From Paramylibacter kogurei (lineage in GTDB: Bacteria; Pseudomonadota; Alphaproteobacteria; Rhodobacterales; Rhodobacteraceae): DNA of 64,000 bases. The translations under genes and the position numbers were made by a program. The stretch is from positions 744,001-808,000 of the forward strand of contig NZ_MDGM01000012.1 in the NCBI RefSeq assembly GCF_002742285.1, read 5' to 3'. Below the pieces are notes generated by a model. That model worked only from the letters and a program-made list of their open reading frames with translations, ran no database searches and was not told where the DNA came from. Positions 25,830 to 34,678 of the stretch are shown here, piece by piece (position 1 is the first letter of the stretch; each line of letters starts with the position of its first letter).

Positions 25830-26216
25830 ATGGAATACGAACTTACATTCAGGATTACCTCGCTTCTGCGGCAGACGCTGCTGATGTGTGTGATATCTTT
25901 GTTATTGTTACCCCAAATTGTGAGTGCGGGTGTGGCCCAATCGAGTAAGTTTATGGTTTCCGATTACCTGCACTGTGCGGAAACGCATCATAATGCTGGT
26001 AATCCTTCCGGTGATATTGGCGTGCAGCACAATCATTCGGAATCAGACAGTTGCGAAATTATGGGCGCGTCTACTTGTTCTGGTGTAATGGCTGTCCAAG
26101 CCGTGCTGGAGGCGCAGATGCAGCAGCTGTTAGCCCCCGCCGGGCTGTCCTTTGAAATAACGCTATATTCTAGCGTCAATTTAGACGCATTCAGAAAACC
26201 TCCCAAAGCAGCTTGA
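25830..26216 (+). CDS. small secreted Cys/His protein upstream of cusBA
   Basis: A 128-residue protein. Residues 10-33 are a signal peptide or membrane segment. The mature part has HCAETHHNAG, VQHNHSESDSC and STCSG, a set of possible Cu(I) ligands. The overall plan (signal, His/Cys patch, hydrophobic helix, polar tail) resembles the protein at 19019, though sequence identity is low. Its location immediately before cusB suggests that it feeds copper to the pump; this is inference. Confidence 0.6.
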   Translation: MEYELTFRITSLLRQTLLMCVISLLLLPQIVSAGVAQSSKFMVSDYLHCAETHHNAGNPSGDIGVQHNHSESDSCEIMGASTCSGVMAVQAVLEAQMQQLLAPAGLSFEITLYSSVNLDAFRKPPKAA

Positions 26217-26231
26217 TCAGTTTTTAGATCG

Positions 26232-26265
26232 GTGCGCTACTTATTGTGCGCACTATCCTTTTTTG
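26232..26265 (+). terminator. hairpin with T-run between small Cys/His gene and cusB
   Basis: GTGCGC (26232-26237) and GCGCAC (26248-26253) form a stem, followed by TATCCTTTTTT. It could terminate or attenuate transcription into cusB. Confidence 0.5.
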
Positions 26266-26276
26266 ATCATTGGTTT

Positions 26277-26294
26277 GACCTGTTTCAACAGGTC
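26277..26294. promoter_or_regulatory. perfect inverted repeat just before cusB
   Basis: GACCTG and CAGGTC flank TTTCAA, ending 14 bases before the cusB ATG. With the preceding TT it also reads TTGACC, the -35 used by MerR-type promoters, but no -10 at the right distance is visible. It may be an operator or an RNA hairpin near the ribosome binding site. Confidence 0.4.
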
Positions 26295-26308
26295 ATGTGG
26301 AGATTATC

Positions 26309-28513
26309 ATGAGCGGACGCTATGCGGCACTCAGCATTCTTGCCTTAGGAGCTGGATTGGCTGGGGGAATTTATACAGAACGATTTCACTTGAACCCAAC
26401 AGATATGGCCGAAAATTCGGGCCCGGAAATTTTATACTGGGTTGCACCCATGGATGCGAACTTTCGTCGGGATGAACCTGGTCAATCCCCTATGGGCATG
26501 GATTTAATCCCGGTTTATGCGGGTCAAGAGAGTTCAGAAGACCCGTCTACGGTCACTTTGTCAGCGGCTGAGATTAACGCAATTGGCGTGCGAACTGCCG
26601 TAGCGCAGATAAGCGATATTTCCGAAACCATCGAGACCGTAGGCTTCGTCGGGTATGACGAACACCTGACTAGTCATGTTCACACTCGCGTTGAGGGATG
26701 GATTGAAGAATTGACGGTTCGTGCGGTCGGGGACCGTGTTCTGGAAGGTGACATATTATTCGAGATGTTTTCCACGGTTATAGGATCCGCAAGCGCCGAA
26801 CACGTCCGCATTATGAAGGAAGGTAATCGACGCCTGCTGGAAATTTCGCGTAATAAGTTGCGCAGTCACGGTATGTCGGATCGGCAGATTGAAGAAATCG
26901 AAGCGACGGGGACTACGGCACGCAACTTGCAGGTTTACGCCCCCCAAGACGGTGTTGTTATCGCTCTTGAAGCCGCAGACGGCATGTACCTGCAGCCCAA
27001 CACGCGGGCGGTTTCGCTGACAGACCTGTCCACTGTTTGGCTGATCGTGGATGTGTTCGAGCGTGATATTGCCCGTATGACCGATGACATGACGGCATTT
27101 GTCCGTTTTGAGCATTTAAATGGGCAAATCTTTAAAGGCCAGGTCGACTACATCTATCCAGAGTTAGATGCCGCGACGCGTACTCTCCCAGTTCGCCTAC
27201 GCGTTAACAATTCCAAAAGGCTTTTGAAGCCTAATATGTTTGGCAATGTCTCACTCGTACCCAATAAAACCCGTCAAGCGTTGACGGTTCCAACCGAGGC
27301 AATCATCCGAACAGGTGGAGCTGAACGTGTTATTCTTAAAACCGGTGAAGGCACGTTCGCACCGCGACTGGTGACAACTGGCTTGCGCGATAACTTTGGT
27401 GGTGGCGGGCGAACGGAAATTGTTCAAGGTCTAGCGCCAGGCGAAGAAGTTGTAGCATCCGCTCAATTCCTAATCGACAGTGAAAGTGCGTTGAGCGCAG
27501 GTGTGATGCGGATGGCACCTACGGGTGCGGAACCTGCACGAGGCGCAGGTGAATTGCTCGCATTCGATCCGCAGACTCGCGTGGCAACAATTCGACATGG
27601 AGATCTGGCAAGTGTTGGCTGGCCTGCAATGGATACAGATTTTGCTGTAAAAGCAGACATTCCCGTTGGCCGATTAACGGCAGGTCAGCAAGTCAAGTTT
27701 GAGGTGATCCGTGGCGCAGATGGTTTGCTCTACATAAATGAAATCGCTCCGGATGACGGCATTGCGGCGACAGGTGTGGGAGTTGTCGAGGCCGTGACCG
27801 CTGACGGTAAACTCACAATGAGCCACGACCCAATTCCAGAACTTGGCTGGCCTGCAATGGTTATGGACATGCCAGTGTCCAACCTTGATGTGGTTGAGGT
27901 GCCACTCGGTACACAAATGGAGTTCGATTTGGCTGAAAACGCCGATGGTATGTTTGTCATCGTGGGGGTGAGGCCTGTTGATGAAAGTGCCGAGATCCAA
28001 GAGAATATGGACGAACGTGATCTTATCTTAGAAATGGCGGCAGAATCTTTCGTCGTCGCCGGCACTATTGATGCGATAGACTCAGATGCTAGACGGGCGA
28101 CCATTACACACGGCATGATAAAAGAAACGGGCATGCCAAGCATGACGATGGATTTCGATCTTTTGGATACCGTTGATATTGCAGAATTACCCATCGGAAC
28201 GGAAATGACCCTCACTTTTGAGCGCCCAGACGGAATGACGATGGTTTTGGCAGCCGTAGATACAGCTGCGCCGCCCATCGAAGTTTCAGGAACGATCAAT
28301 GAAGTGGATCCGTCCAGCGGTACGGCAAATATAACACATGGACCGATGACGGATATTGGCATGCCCGGAATGACTATGGACTTTGAACTGTCGCCGTCAG
28401 TGGAAGCCAGTTCATTGCCTTTGGGCGAAGAACTGACGCTGCTGATGACCCGTAATCCTGATTTTTCCATGAGGCTAGTAGGCGTCATAACAACAGAGCA
28501 GGTGAGCCAATGA
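26309..28513 (+). CDS. cusB: CusB-type RND efflux adaptor with HMBD and four CusF-like domains
   Basis: A 734-residue periplasmic adaptor, far longer than usual (about 400-500). After a signal anchor, residues about 32-58 (YWVAPMDANFRRDEPGQSPM...) are a heavy-metal-binding domain. The barrel-sandwich/hairpin adaptor core runs to about residue 400. Then come four CusF-like beta-barrels in tandem, with signatures GWPAMDTDF, GWPAMVMDM, GMPSMTMDF and GMPGMTMDF, each preceded by a His about seven residues earlier. In CusF the His, Trp and two Met bind Cu(I)/Ag(I); domains 3 and 4 have Met in place of Trp. The start is ATG 26309 with GGAG upstream. Its stop overlaps the cusA ATG. Confidence 0.88.
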   Translation: MSGRYAALSILALGAGLAGGIYTERFHLNPTDMAENSGPEILYWVAPMDANFRRDEPGQSPMGMDLIPVYAGQESSEDPSTVTLSAAEINAIGVRTAVAQISDISETIETVGFVGYDEHLTSHVHTRVEGWIEELTVRAVGDRVLEGDILFEMFSTVIGSASAEHVRIMKEGNRRLLEISRNKLRSHGMSDRQIEEIEATGTTARNLQVYAPQDGVVIALEAADGMYLQPNTRAVSLTDLSTVWLIVDVFERDIARMTDDMTAFVRFEHLNGQIFKGQVDYIYPELDAATRTLPVRLRVNNSKRLLKPNMFGNVSLVPNKTRQALTVPTEAIIRTGGAERVILKTGEGTFAPRLVTTGLRDNFGGGGRTEIVQGLAPGEEVVASAQFLIDSESALSAGVMRMAPTGAEPARGAGELLAFDPQTRVATIRHGDLASVGWPAMDTDFAVKADIPVGRLTAGQQVKFEVIRGADGLLYINEIAPDDGIAATGVGVVEAVTADGKLTMSHDPIPELGWPAMVMDMPVSNLDVVEVPLGTQMEFDLAENADGMFVIVGVRPVDESAEIQENMDERDLILEMAAESFVVAGTIDAIDSDARRATITHGMIKETGMPSMTMDFDLLDTVDIAELPIGTEMTLTFERPDGMTMVLAAVDTAAPPIEVSGTINEVDPSSGTANITHGPMTDIGMPGMTMDFELSPSVEASSLPLGEELTLLMTRNPDFSMRLVGVITTEQVSQ

Positions 28514-31500
28514 TCCCCGCCCTTATACGCGCATCTATCAAGAACCGGTTTATGGTTCTGGCGTTGTCCATGATGTTAGCCATAGCGGGGGGCTGGGCGA
28601 TCAGGTCTACACCTGTTGATGCCATCCCTGACCTGTCAGATGTGCAAGTCATCATTAAAACGCCTTTTGCGGGACAGGCGCCGCAAGTGGTTGAGGACCA
28701 AGTTACTTACCCCATCACTACCGCAATGCTTGCGGTTCCGGGTGCCACTGACGTGCGCGGTTTTTCATTCTTTGGGGACAGTTACGTTTATGTCGTTTTT
28801 GAAGACGGTACTGATCTCTACTGGGCTAGAACACGAGTTTTAGAGTATTTAGGCCAGATCACAGCCAACCTTCCAGAAGGTGTCTCTCCTCAACTAGGTC
28901 CAGATGCGACGGGAGTCGGTTGGATTTACCAATACGCATTGATTGATCGCACCGGAAATCATGATCTTTCTGAACTGCGCACTTTGCAGGATTGGTTTCT
29001 GAAATACGAACTCCAGACCGTCGAAGGCGTTTCCGAGGTTGCCACGATCGGGGGTATGGTCAAGCAATACCAGGTTGTCGTGGACCCAAACAAGCTGCGC
29101 GCGTTTGATCTTACGCTTGGGCAAATTCGTAACTCGATACAGGGCGCAAACCGAGAAACTGGAGGCAGCGTCATCGAGATGGGCGAGGCAGAATTCATGG
29201 TTCGATCGACAGGATATGTTGACGAGTTATCGGATCTGGCCAGTGCCCCATTAATCGTCAACGACCGAGGTGCTGCGATTACTTTGGAAGACGTCGCCGA
29301 AATCCGGCTTGGGCCAGAGTTGCGGCGCGGTGTTGGTGAATTTGACGGTGAAGGCGACGCAGTAGGTGGTGTTGTGATCTTGCGGTGGGGCGGAAATGCA
29401 CTTACCACGATTCAAGCTGTCGAAGCACGGATCGAAGAATTGCGGTTAAACCTGCCTGCAGGTGTTGAATTAATCACTACCTACAATCGGGCTGGTGTAA
29501 TTGAGCGTGCGATTGAAAACCTCGAGAAGAAACTGACCGAAGAATTCATTGTCGTTGTGTTGGTCTGTGCCGCGTTCCTGCTGCATATCCGCTCATCTCT
29601 CGTGATTATTTTATCTCTACCCCTTGGTATTTTTGCCGCCTTCATCATCATGAAGTTTCAGGGTGTGAACGCGAATATCATGTCCTTGGGCGGTATCGCG
29701 ATCGCTATCGGGGCCATGGTAGATGCCGCTATCGTCATGATCGAAGCGATGCACAGGCGGATCGAAAAGGAACCGCTGACATCGCAAAACCGTTGGCGGA
29801 TAGTAACTGAATGCTGTGAAGAAGTAGGTCCAGCGCTATTTTTTGCACTAGCGATAATCGCGGTCAGCTTTTTCCCTGTGTTCGTGCTTGAAAGTCAAGA
29901 AGGCCGGCTCTTTAAGCCGCTAGCTTTTACAAAGACATATGCAATGGCAGCTGCTTCTATCCTTGCTGTGACGTTGGTGCCGGTGCTGATGGGATATTTT
30001 GTGCGCGGGCGTATCATGCCGGAGCGTAAGAACCCGTTGAACCGATTGGTAATCTGGGCTTACCGCCCATTTCTGGATGCAGCCGTCGCGTGGCCTTGGG
30101 CTACAACGATGCTCGCTGTAGGTCTGGTGGTTTCGATGGCGTGGCCCTTGCAACGCGTTGGGACAGAGTTCATGCCAGAGCTGAATGAGGGTGATTTTCT
30201 CTACATGCCCTCGCTGTATCCGGGTGTTTCCATAGGCAAGGCGCGCGAGGTTTTACAGCAATCGGACCGTTTGATCGCGACCGTACCCGAGGTTCTAACT
30301 GTGCATGGAAAACTTGGCCGCGCCGGAACCGCGACGGATCCCGCACCACTTACAATGATCGAAACGACCGTGCAACTGCGCCCCGAAAGTGAATGGCGCG
30401 AAGGCATGACGATGGAGCGCATCCGAGAAGAACTTGACCGTATTGTGCAAATCCCCGGTGTTACAAATGTATGGATCCAGCCAATTAAGAACCGCATCGA
30501 TATGCTTGCCACCGGGATTAAGACACCCGTAGGCGTGAAAATTTCAGGAGCAGACCTGAATGTTATTGAAGCAATCGGCATCGAGATCGAACAGGTCGTC
30601 GGGGGCATTGATGGGACAGCATCGGCCTATGCTGAACGTCCTGTTGGTGGCCGTTTCATCGAAATCAACGTCGATAGGGACATTGCCGCCCGCTACATGA
30701 TGAGTGTGCGAGACGTTCAAGATGTCGTTCAGACTGCAATCGGTGGCATGCAAGTCTCCGAAAGTGTTGAGGGTCTTGAGCGGTTTCCGATCAATCTGAG
30801 GTATCCGCAGGAATGGCGCAATAGCCCCGAACGATTGCGCGATTTACCAGTTGTGACGCCATCGGGCGCTCATGTCCCACTTGGAACCCTAGCGGAAATT
30901 CTGATCGTTGATGGCCCTGCGATGATCAGATCGGAAAATGCCCGTCGCACAGGATTTGTGTTTATCGACATCTCAGGTCGCGATCTGGGGGGGTATGTGA
31001 GTGAAGCCCGAGAACTTGTGGCTGAAATGGTGAACCTGCCACCGGGTTATTCGATTACGTGGTCGGGTCAGTATGAATATATCGAACGGATGCAGAACCG
31101 GCTTAAGCTTGTTGCACCTGCAACTCTTCTGATTATCACACTTATGCTATTCATGGCCTTCAGTCGCGTCACCGAAGTGGCGATCATCCTTGCGGCACTA
31201 CCCGTGGCGCTTGCGGGTGGCGTGTGGCTGATATGGTATCTGAATTTCGATATCTCGGTCGCTGTTCTGGTAGGTTTCATCGCCCTTGCGGGCGTCGCCG
31301 TTGAAACGGCGATTGTGATGCTCCTCTATCTCAATTTGGCTTGGGAAAAACGCAAGACAAGCGCCATGCAAGAGCAACGGGAGTTGACAGCATTAGATGT
31401 CGAACAAGTCGTTTTTGAAGGCGCGTTGTTACGTGTACGACCGAAAATTATGACGGTGGCAACGATCTTTGCAGGCCTCATTCCAATCATGTACGGTCAC

Positions 31501-31701
31501 GGTACAGGGTCCGAAATCATGCAGCGGATCGCAGCCCCTATGGTCGGCGGCATGGCAACGGCAACGTTGCTAACCCTACTTGTGATCCCGTCCATTTTTG
31601 TGATCTGGAAACGCTTTGCGCTGTCTCGGGTGAATCATGAACTGGCGACGGAATACAGGGGCAGGCCAGCTTCCATCCCCAATGCGGTTCCAGGCGAATG
31701 A
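28510..31701 (+). CDS. cusA: CusA/CzcA-type heavy-metal RND efflux pump
   Basis: A 1063-residue inner-membrane transporter of the HME-RND class, which uses the proton gradient to export Cu(I)/Ag(I) through the adaptor. TM4 has the diagnostic GAMVDAAIVMIEAMHRR, and the N-terminus has the STPVDAIPDLSDVQVII signature shared by CusA and CzcA. Twelve transmembrane helices and two large periplasmic loops are visible. It is translationally coupled to cusB (ATGA). No outer-membrane channel gene (cusC) lies nearby, so a TolC-like protein must come from elsewhere. Confidence 0.93.
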   Translation: MIPALIRASIKNRFMVLALSMMLAIAGGWAIRSTPVDAIPDLSDVQVIIKTPFAGQAPQVVEDQVTYPITTAMLAVPGATDVRGFSFFGDSYVYVVFEDGTDLYWARTRVLEYLGQITANLPEGVSPQLGPDATGVGWIYQYALIDRTGNHDLSELRTLQDWFLKYELQTVEGVSEVATIGGMVKQYQVVVDPNKLRAFDLTLGQIRNSIQGANRETGGSVIEMGEAEFMVRSTGYVDELSDLASAPLIVNDRGAAITLEDVAEIRLGPELRRGVGEFDGEGDAVGGVVILRWGGNALTTIQAVEARIEELRLNLPAGVELITTYNRAGVIERAIENLEKKLTEEFIVVVLVCAAFLLHIRSSLVIILSLPLGIFAAFIIMKFQGVNANIMSLGGIAIAIGAMVDAAIVMIEAMHRRIEKEPLTSQNRWRIVTECCEEVGPALFFALAIIAVSFFPVFVLESQEGRLFKPLAFTKTYAMAAASILAVTLVPVLMGYFVRGRIMPERKNPLNRLVIWAYRPFLDAAVAWPWATTMLAVGLVVSMAWPLQRVGTEFMPELNEGDFLYMPSLYPGVSIGKAREVLQQSDRLIATVPEVLTVHGKLGRAGTATDPAPLTMIETTVQLRPESEWREGMTMERIREELDRIVQIPGVTNVWIQPIKNRIDMLATGIKTPVGVKISGADLNVIEAIGIEIEQVVGGIDGTASAYAERPVGGRFIEINVDRDIAARYMMSVRDVQDVVQTAIGGMQVSESVEGLERFPINLRYPQEWRNSPERLRDLPVVTPSGAHVPLGTLAEILIVDGPAMIRSENARRTGFVFIDISGRDLGGYVSEARELVAEMVNLPPGYSITWSGQYEYIERMQNRLKLVAPATLLIITLMLFMAFSRVTEVAIILAALPVALAGGVWLIWYLNFDISVAVLVGFIALAGVAVETAIVMLLYLNLAWEKRKTSAMQEQRELTALDVEQVVFEGALLRVRPKIMTVATIFAGLIPIMYGHGTGSEIMQRIAAPMVGGMATATLLTLLVIPSIFVIWKRFALSRVNHELATEYRGRPASIPNAVPGE

Positions 31702-31838
31702 TCGTCGGACACGAATGGATGAAAGTTTATTGCAAGGTCATTTCGCTGCAGGTGCGCTAATGTCGGGTGCAGCGCACCGTTCAACAAGCGGTTGTTTTTG
31801 GATGGCTGTGCAGATTGAGAAACAGGCTGCCTTTTAAT

Positions 31839-32204
31839 TTAGGTCACTTGGATAAATTCAAAAGGCCAGTTTGCTTCGTATGCCGATACGCCTTCGTTTG
31901 CCGCACATTCCCGCACTGCAGGAGAAATACGTTCTGCTACGAGCACGCCATCAAGGCGACCATGTGCGAAATCATCCCGCTTTCCTAGAGCTAACAGGTG
32001 TTCCGAGACCTGATGCACTGCAGCAATGTTGGCTTCGGCGCGTTTAAGTTCGATAATTAGCCGGTCGCCACTAGCTCGGTTCCGCGCTAAAATATCAATT
32101 CGCCGCGAGGTTAATCCGCCATCGACAGGAAATTCATCTTGGACAACGTCATAACGATGACCCCATGGCGTTTGTTTCCAATTCGATAGAATTTGACGCT
32201 GATT
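31839..32204 (-). pseudogene. fragment of a PD-(D/E)XK endonuclease (NucS-like C-terminal part)
   Basis: The minus strand reads 122 codons without a stop: NWKQTPWGHRYDVVQDEFPV, then SRRIDILARNRASGDRLIIE followed by LKRAEANIAAVHQVSEHLLA, to the end EFIQVT and a TAA at 31839-31841. D of RIDIL and E-x-K of IIELK form a complete PD-(D/E)XK active site. An in-frame TAA at 32205 and no ATG, GTG or TTG before the domain mean the 5' part is lost. It could be the remnant of a restriction-like defence gene or of a repair nuclease. Confidence 0.75.
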
Positions 32205-32291
32205 TTAGTCAAGCAAGCACTTTCGACGCTGAGCCGGTTGTTAACTCAAATTGTTAATGACTGATATGGATATTCCTGCTTTTTCTATTTG

Positions 32292-33512
32292 CTATTCAGA
32301 ATGATGATGCTCTCCTGCAAACAAAAAACTTCCCCAATTCTCCATCATATCACGTCTTTGTTCCAATAAATCAGTGCGATGATACGCGGATTCTGTTTCG
32401 CTCTTGATGGCATGTGCAAGTGCCCGTTCGGCGAGGTCGCGGGCATAACCATTTTCAGAGGCCCAATCGCGAAAGCTTGAGCGAAATCCATGAACTGTGG
32501 CAAAGCGCTGGGCAGTATCACTTGCGATTTTTGCATCACGCAATATTTTGCTCAGCGTCATGTCACTGAGAGGGCTACGCCCTGATTTCGAAAATACCCA
32601 AGGGCCTTCGTGTGCAAAGGGCTTGCGATGCTTTAGTAGATTGAGCGCGGGTGCCGATAATGGAACATTATGCGGTTTGCCCGTTTTGGTGCGATGTGCA
32701 GGGATCGACCAAACATTATTTGGTAGATCAATTTCATCCCATGTTGCACCGCGCACTTCTCCTGATCGCGCTGCAGTCAAAATGAGAAACAGTAATGCCT
32801 GTTTCCCGCAAGTCATATTGTCAGCTTGGAACAGTTGTTTTGCTGCGCTGGGCAGATCCCGCCACGCAACTGCTGGGAAATGTTGAACACGGTCACGTTT
32901 TTTTGGTTGTTTTGGAAGCAGAGCACTCACAGATGACACAGGATTATGTTCGATATACCCCTGCGCGATGCACCAAAGCATCACACGTTCGCAGCGCTGT
33001 TTTAATCGACTGGCTGTTTCTGGTTTCGTGAGCCAGATCGGGCGGAGCGCATCTGCAAAATCAGCAATTCTTAATTGATCAACGGTAACATTTCCTATCT
33101 TTGGAATGGCATAGCTACGTAACGTGTTTATCCATTGCTGCTTGTGCTTGTTGTTTTTAAAGGCTGGAGAAATATCCGCAAAAACCTTTTCACAAGCTGT
33201 CGCGAAGGTCGGAATATTATTCTCTTGCTCTTGAATGCGTGCATCGCGTGCGCGCTGATCAATAGGATCTATGCCATCTTCGATGAGTGCCTTATATTGA
33301 AGGGCTTTGGCCCGCGCTTGTGCAATACTGATATGAGGATAGGTACCCAAACCCATATCGCGTCGCTTACGCGTTTCTGGTGAGACAAACCGCAAGGTGA
33401 ACTTAGCTTTTCCATTTTGAGAAGAGGGTTCAAAGCGCAAACCAGGTACGCCACCAACACTCACAGGTTTATCACCGGTTTTGCATTTTCGTGCTTTTGT
33501 ATCAGTTAACAA
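32292..33512 (-). CDS. P4-type tyrosine integrase
   Basis: A 406-residue integrase of the prophage P4/DUF4102 family, which inserts elements into tRNA 3' ends. The N-terminal arm-binding domain starts at LLTDTKARKCKTGDKPVSV with the family marker RFVSPETRKRRDMGLGTYP. The catalytic domain shows RSGEVRGATW (Arg), HGFRSSFRDW (His-x-x-Arg) and SAYHRTDLLEQRR (Tyr). I choose the TTG at 33512, where family similarity begins; a longer reading from a TTG at 33587 would translate through the AGCCCCACAT repeats. It is transcribed into the island from the right junction. Confidence 0.92.
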   Translation of the reverse strand: MLTDTKARKCKTGDKPVSVGGVPGLRFEPSSQNGKAKFTLRFVSPETRKRRDMGLGTYPHISIAQARAKALQYKALIEDGIDPIDQRARDARIQEQENNIPTFATACEKVFADISPAFKNNKHKQQWINTLRSYAIPKIGNVTVDQLRIADFADALRPIWLTKPETASRLKQRCERVMLWCIAQGYIEHNPVSSVSALLPKQPKKRDRVQHFPAVAWRDLPSAAKQLFQADNMTCGKQALLFLILTAARSGEVRGATWDEIDLPNNVWSIPAHRTKTGKPHNVPLSAPALNLLKHRKPFAHEGPWVFSKSGRSPLSDMTLSKILRDAKIASDTAQRFATVHGFRSSFRDWASENGYARDLAERALAHAIKSETESAYHRTDLLEQRRDMMENWGSFLFAGEHHHSE

Positions 33513-33519
33513 CTCTTTC

Positions 33520-33545
33520 TCAGCCCCACATCCAGCCCCACATTT
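33520..33545 (+). repeat. right-end tandem AGCCCCACAT repeat beside the integrase start
   Basis: The right copy of the 26-base sequence at 6178, with one mismatch, lies 8 bases before the integrase start codon and 128 bases from attR. Integrase binding here could also repress its own gene, as in other tyrosine-integrase systems. Confidence 0.6.
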
Positions 33546-33673
33546 ATTCTGTGATTTGTTGATATTGATTGCGATGGAATGAAGCAAGAAAAATTAATTA
33601 TGTGTTAAAATTCATTTAATAACAAATGTTTAGTGCGCGAGTATGATGTTTCATGCAACATGACTTTAGCGGA

Positions 33674-33687
33674 CTGTCTCTCCGCCA
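33674..33687 (+). repeat. attR: copy of tRNA-Ser 3' end
   Basis: CTGTCTCTCCGCCA is an exact copy of the last 14 bases of the tRNA at 6111-6124. No tRNA body precedes it, so it is the duplicated crossover site that marks the right island boundary. Confidence 0.9.
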
Positions 33688-33746
33688 CCATACCCTTTTC
33701 ATCAGTTTTGAATCATGGTTTGGCAATTTGTCCGGTGCGGTTTTTG

Positions 33747-33775
33747 TTCGACAATGATTGAATAAAAACTACAAT
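33747..33775 (+). promoter_or_regulatory. sigma-70-like promoter of the DUF1989 gene
   Basis: TTCGAC (33747-33752) and TACAAT (33770-33775) are separated by 17 bases, with the start codon at 33805. It lies just outside the right island boundary. Confidence 0.45.
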
Positions 33776-33804
33776 TTTGGGAATGCCACCAAAAGGATCG
33801 TTTC

Positions 33805-34671
33805 ATGAAACCCCAAACACCTCGTTTTGCCCCACCCAAAGATGCGGATAAACGACGCAAAATTTCGCCTGTTATTTGCTATCCGCCAAATGCGTGTATT
33901 GAGGCTGATCATGGTGCAATTGCAGATTTACGCAACGAGGCAAAACATATCAAAACTGTAACGGTGCCCGCGCGTGATGCCGCTTGTGTGGATGTGCCAG
34001 CGGGTGCGTTTTTCCGTATTTTATCGGTGCAGGGACCACAGGTTGGGGATTTAAACCTTTGGAATAAAGTGGATTTACAAGAAAAGTTTTATTCTGGCAA
34101 AACCCGCGCATTGCATGGCACACATTTATCCACGGGTAATCGCATGTGGTCAAGTTTTCCCAACCTGCGCCCGATGGCGACTATTGTTGACGATACGCTG
34201 GATTGGTATGGGTTTGATGAATTTGGCGGGTCTGTTCATGATGTGATTGGAACGCGATGTGATCCTTATACGGGGCGGCTTTTGTCGGGTGGGAATTATC
34301 ACAATTGTTGTCATTCAAACCTGACCCGTGCATTGGCACAGCATTGCGAATTATCATTCATGGATGCGGAAAAACACGTGCATGATGTGTTGAACGTGTT
34401 CATGTGCACGGGATTTACACGTGACACAGGGCAATATTTTATGAAAGCAAGCCCCGTGCGCCCCGGTGATTATCTGGAATTTTATGCAGAAATTGATTTG
34501 ATTGTTGGCCTGTCTGCATGCCCGGGTGGGGATTGTGGACAGGAACATACATCAGATGTTGCGCAATGTTATCCGCTTGAAATCGAAATTTATGATCCTG
34601 GTGCTCAAGCACGCGCAATGCATAAAACCCCACCAAAATCAGCATATGATCAAAGCCATGGACAAGGATAA
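33805..34671 (+). CDS. urea carboxylase-associated family protein (DUF1989)
   Basis: A 288-residue protein of the DUF1989 family, whose members accompany urea carboxylase and allophanate hydrolase genes and act in guanidine/urea-type metabolism (carboxyguanidine deiminase activity is known for pairs of such subunits). Visible markers are VTVPARDAACVDVPAGAFFR, NGGNYHNCC-like GGNYHNCCHSNL and GLSACPGGDCGQ with several conserved Cys and His residues that bind metal. No urea carboxylase genes are nearby, so its substrate here is open. It is the first chromosomal gene after the island. Confidence 0.85.
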   Translation: MKPQTPRFAPPKDADKRRKISPVICYPPNACIEADHGAIADLRNEAKHIKTVTVPARDAACVDVPAGAFFRILSVQGPQVGDLNLWNKVDLQEKFYSGKTRALHGTHLSTGNRMWSSFPNLRPMATIVDDTLDWYGFDEFGGSVHDVIGTRCDPYTGRLLSGGNYHNCCHSNLTRALAQHCELSFMDAEKHVHDVLNVFMCTGFTRDTGQYFMKASPVRPGDYLEFYAEIDLIVGLSACPGGDCGQEHTSDVAQCYPLEIEIYDPGAQARAMHKTPPKSAYDQSHGQG

Positions 34672-34678
34672 TCTTGGG

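Larger units (their letters stand above)
6125..33687. mobile_element. genomic island integrated at tRNA-Ser (about 27.6 kb)
   Basis: The bounds are the tRNA 3' end and its exact 14-base copy. Inside are a P4-type integrase next to the right junction, an AlpA-like protein and a second tyrosine recombinase at the left, a candidate defence operon, copper resistance and efflux genes, and several decayed genes. A 26-base sequence is repeated in the same orientation near both ends. Genes outside on both sides are ordinary chromosomal genes. The presence of a full att pair suggests one integration event for the whole block, though nested older elements (the amber-interrupted integrase at 24809) are likely. 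Confidence 0.9.

Noticed and set aside
27730-28488. 252-codon open frame on the minus strand inside cusB
   Set aside because: Its Ser/Thr/Val-rich composition is the mirror of the repeated CusF domains; no ribosome binding site or family similarity, while the plus strand is clearly coding.
33513-33587. 25-residue N-terminal extension of the P4-type integrase
   Set aside because: It would begin with a TTG and translate through the tandem AGCCCCACAT repeats, which also occur outside any gene at the other island end; family similarity starts at the TTG at 33512.
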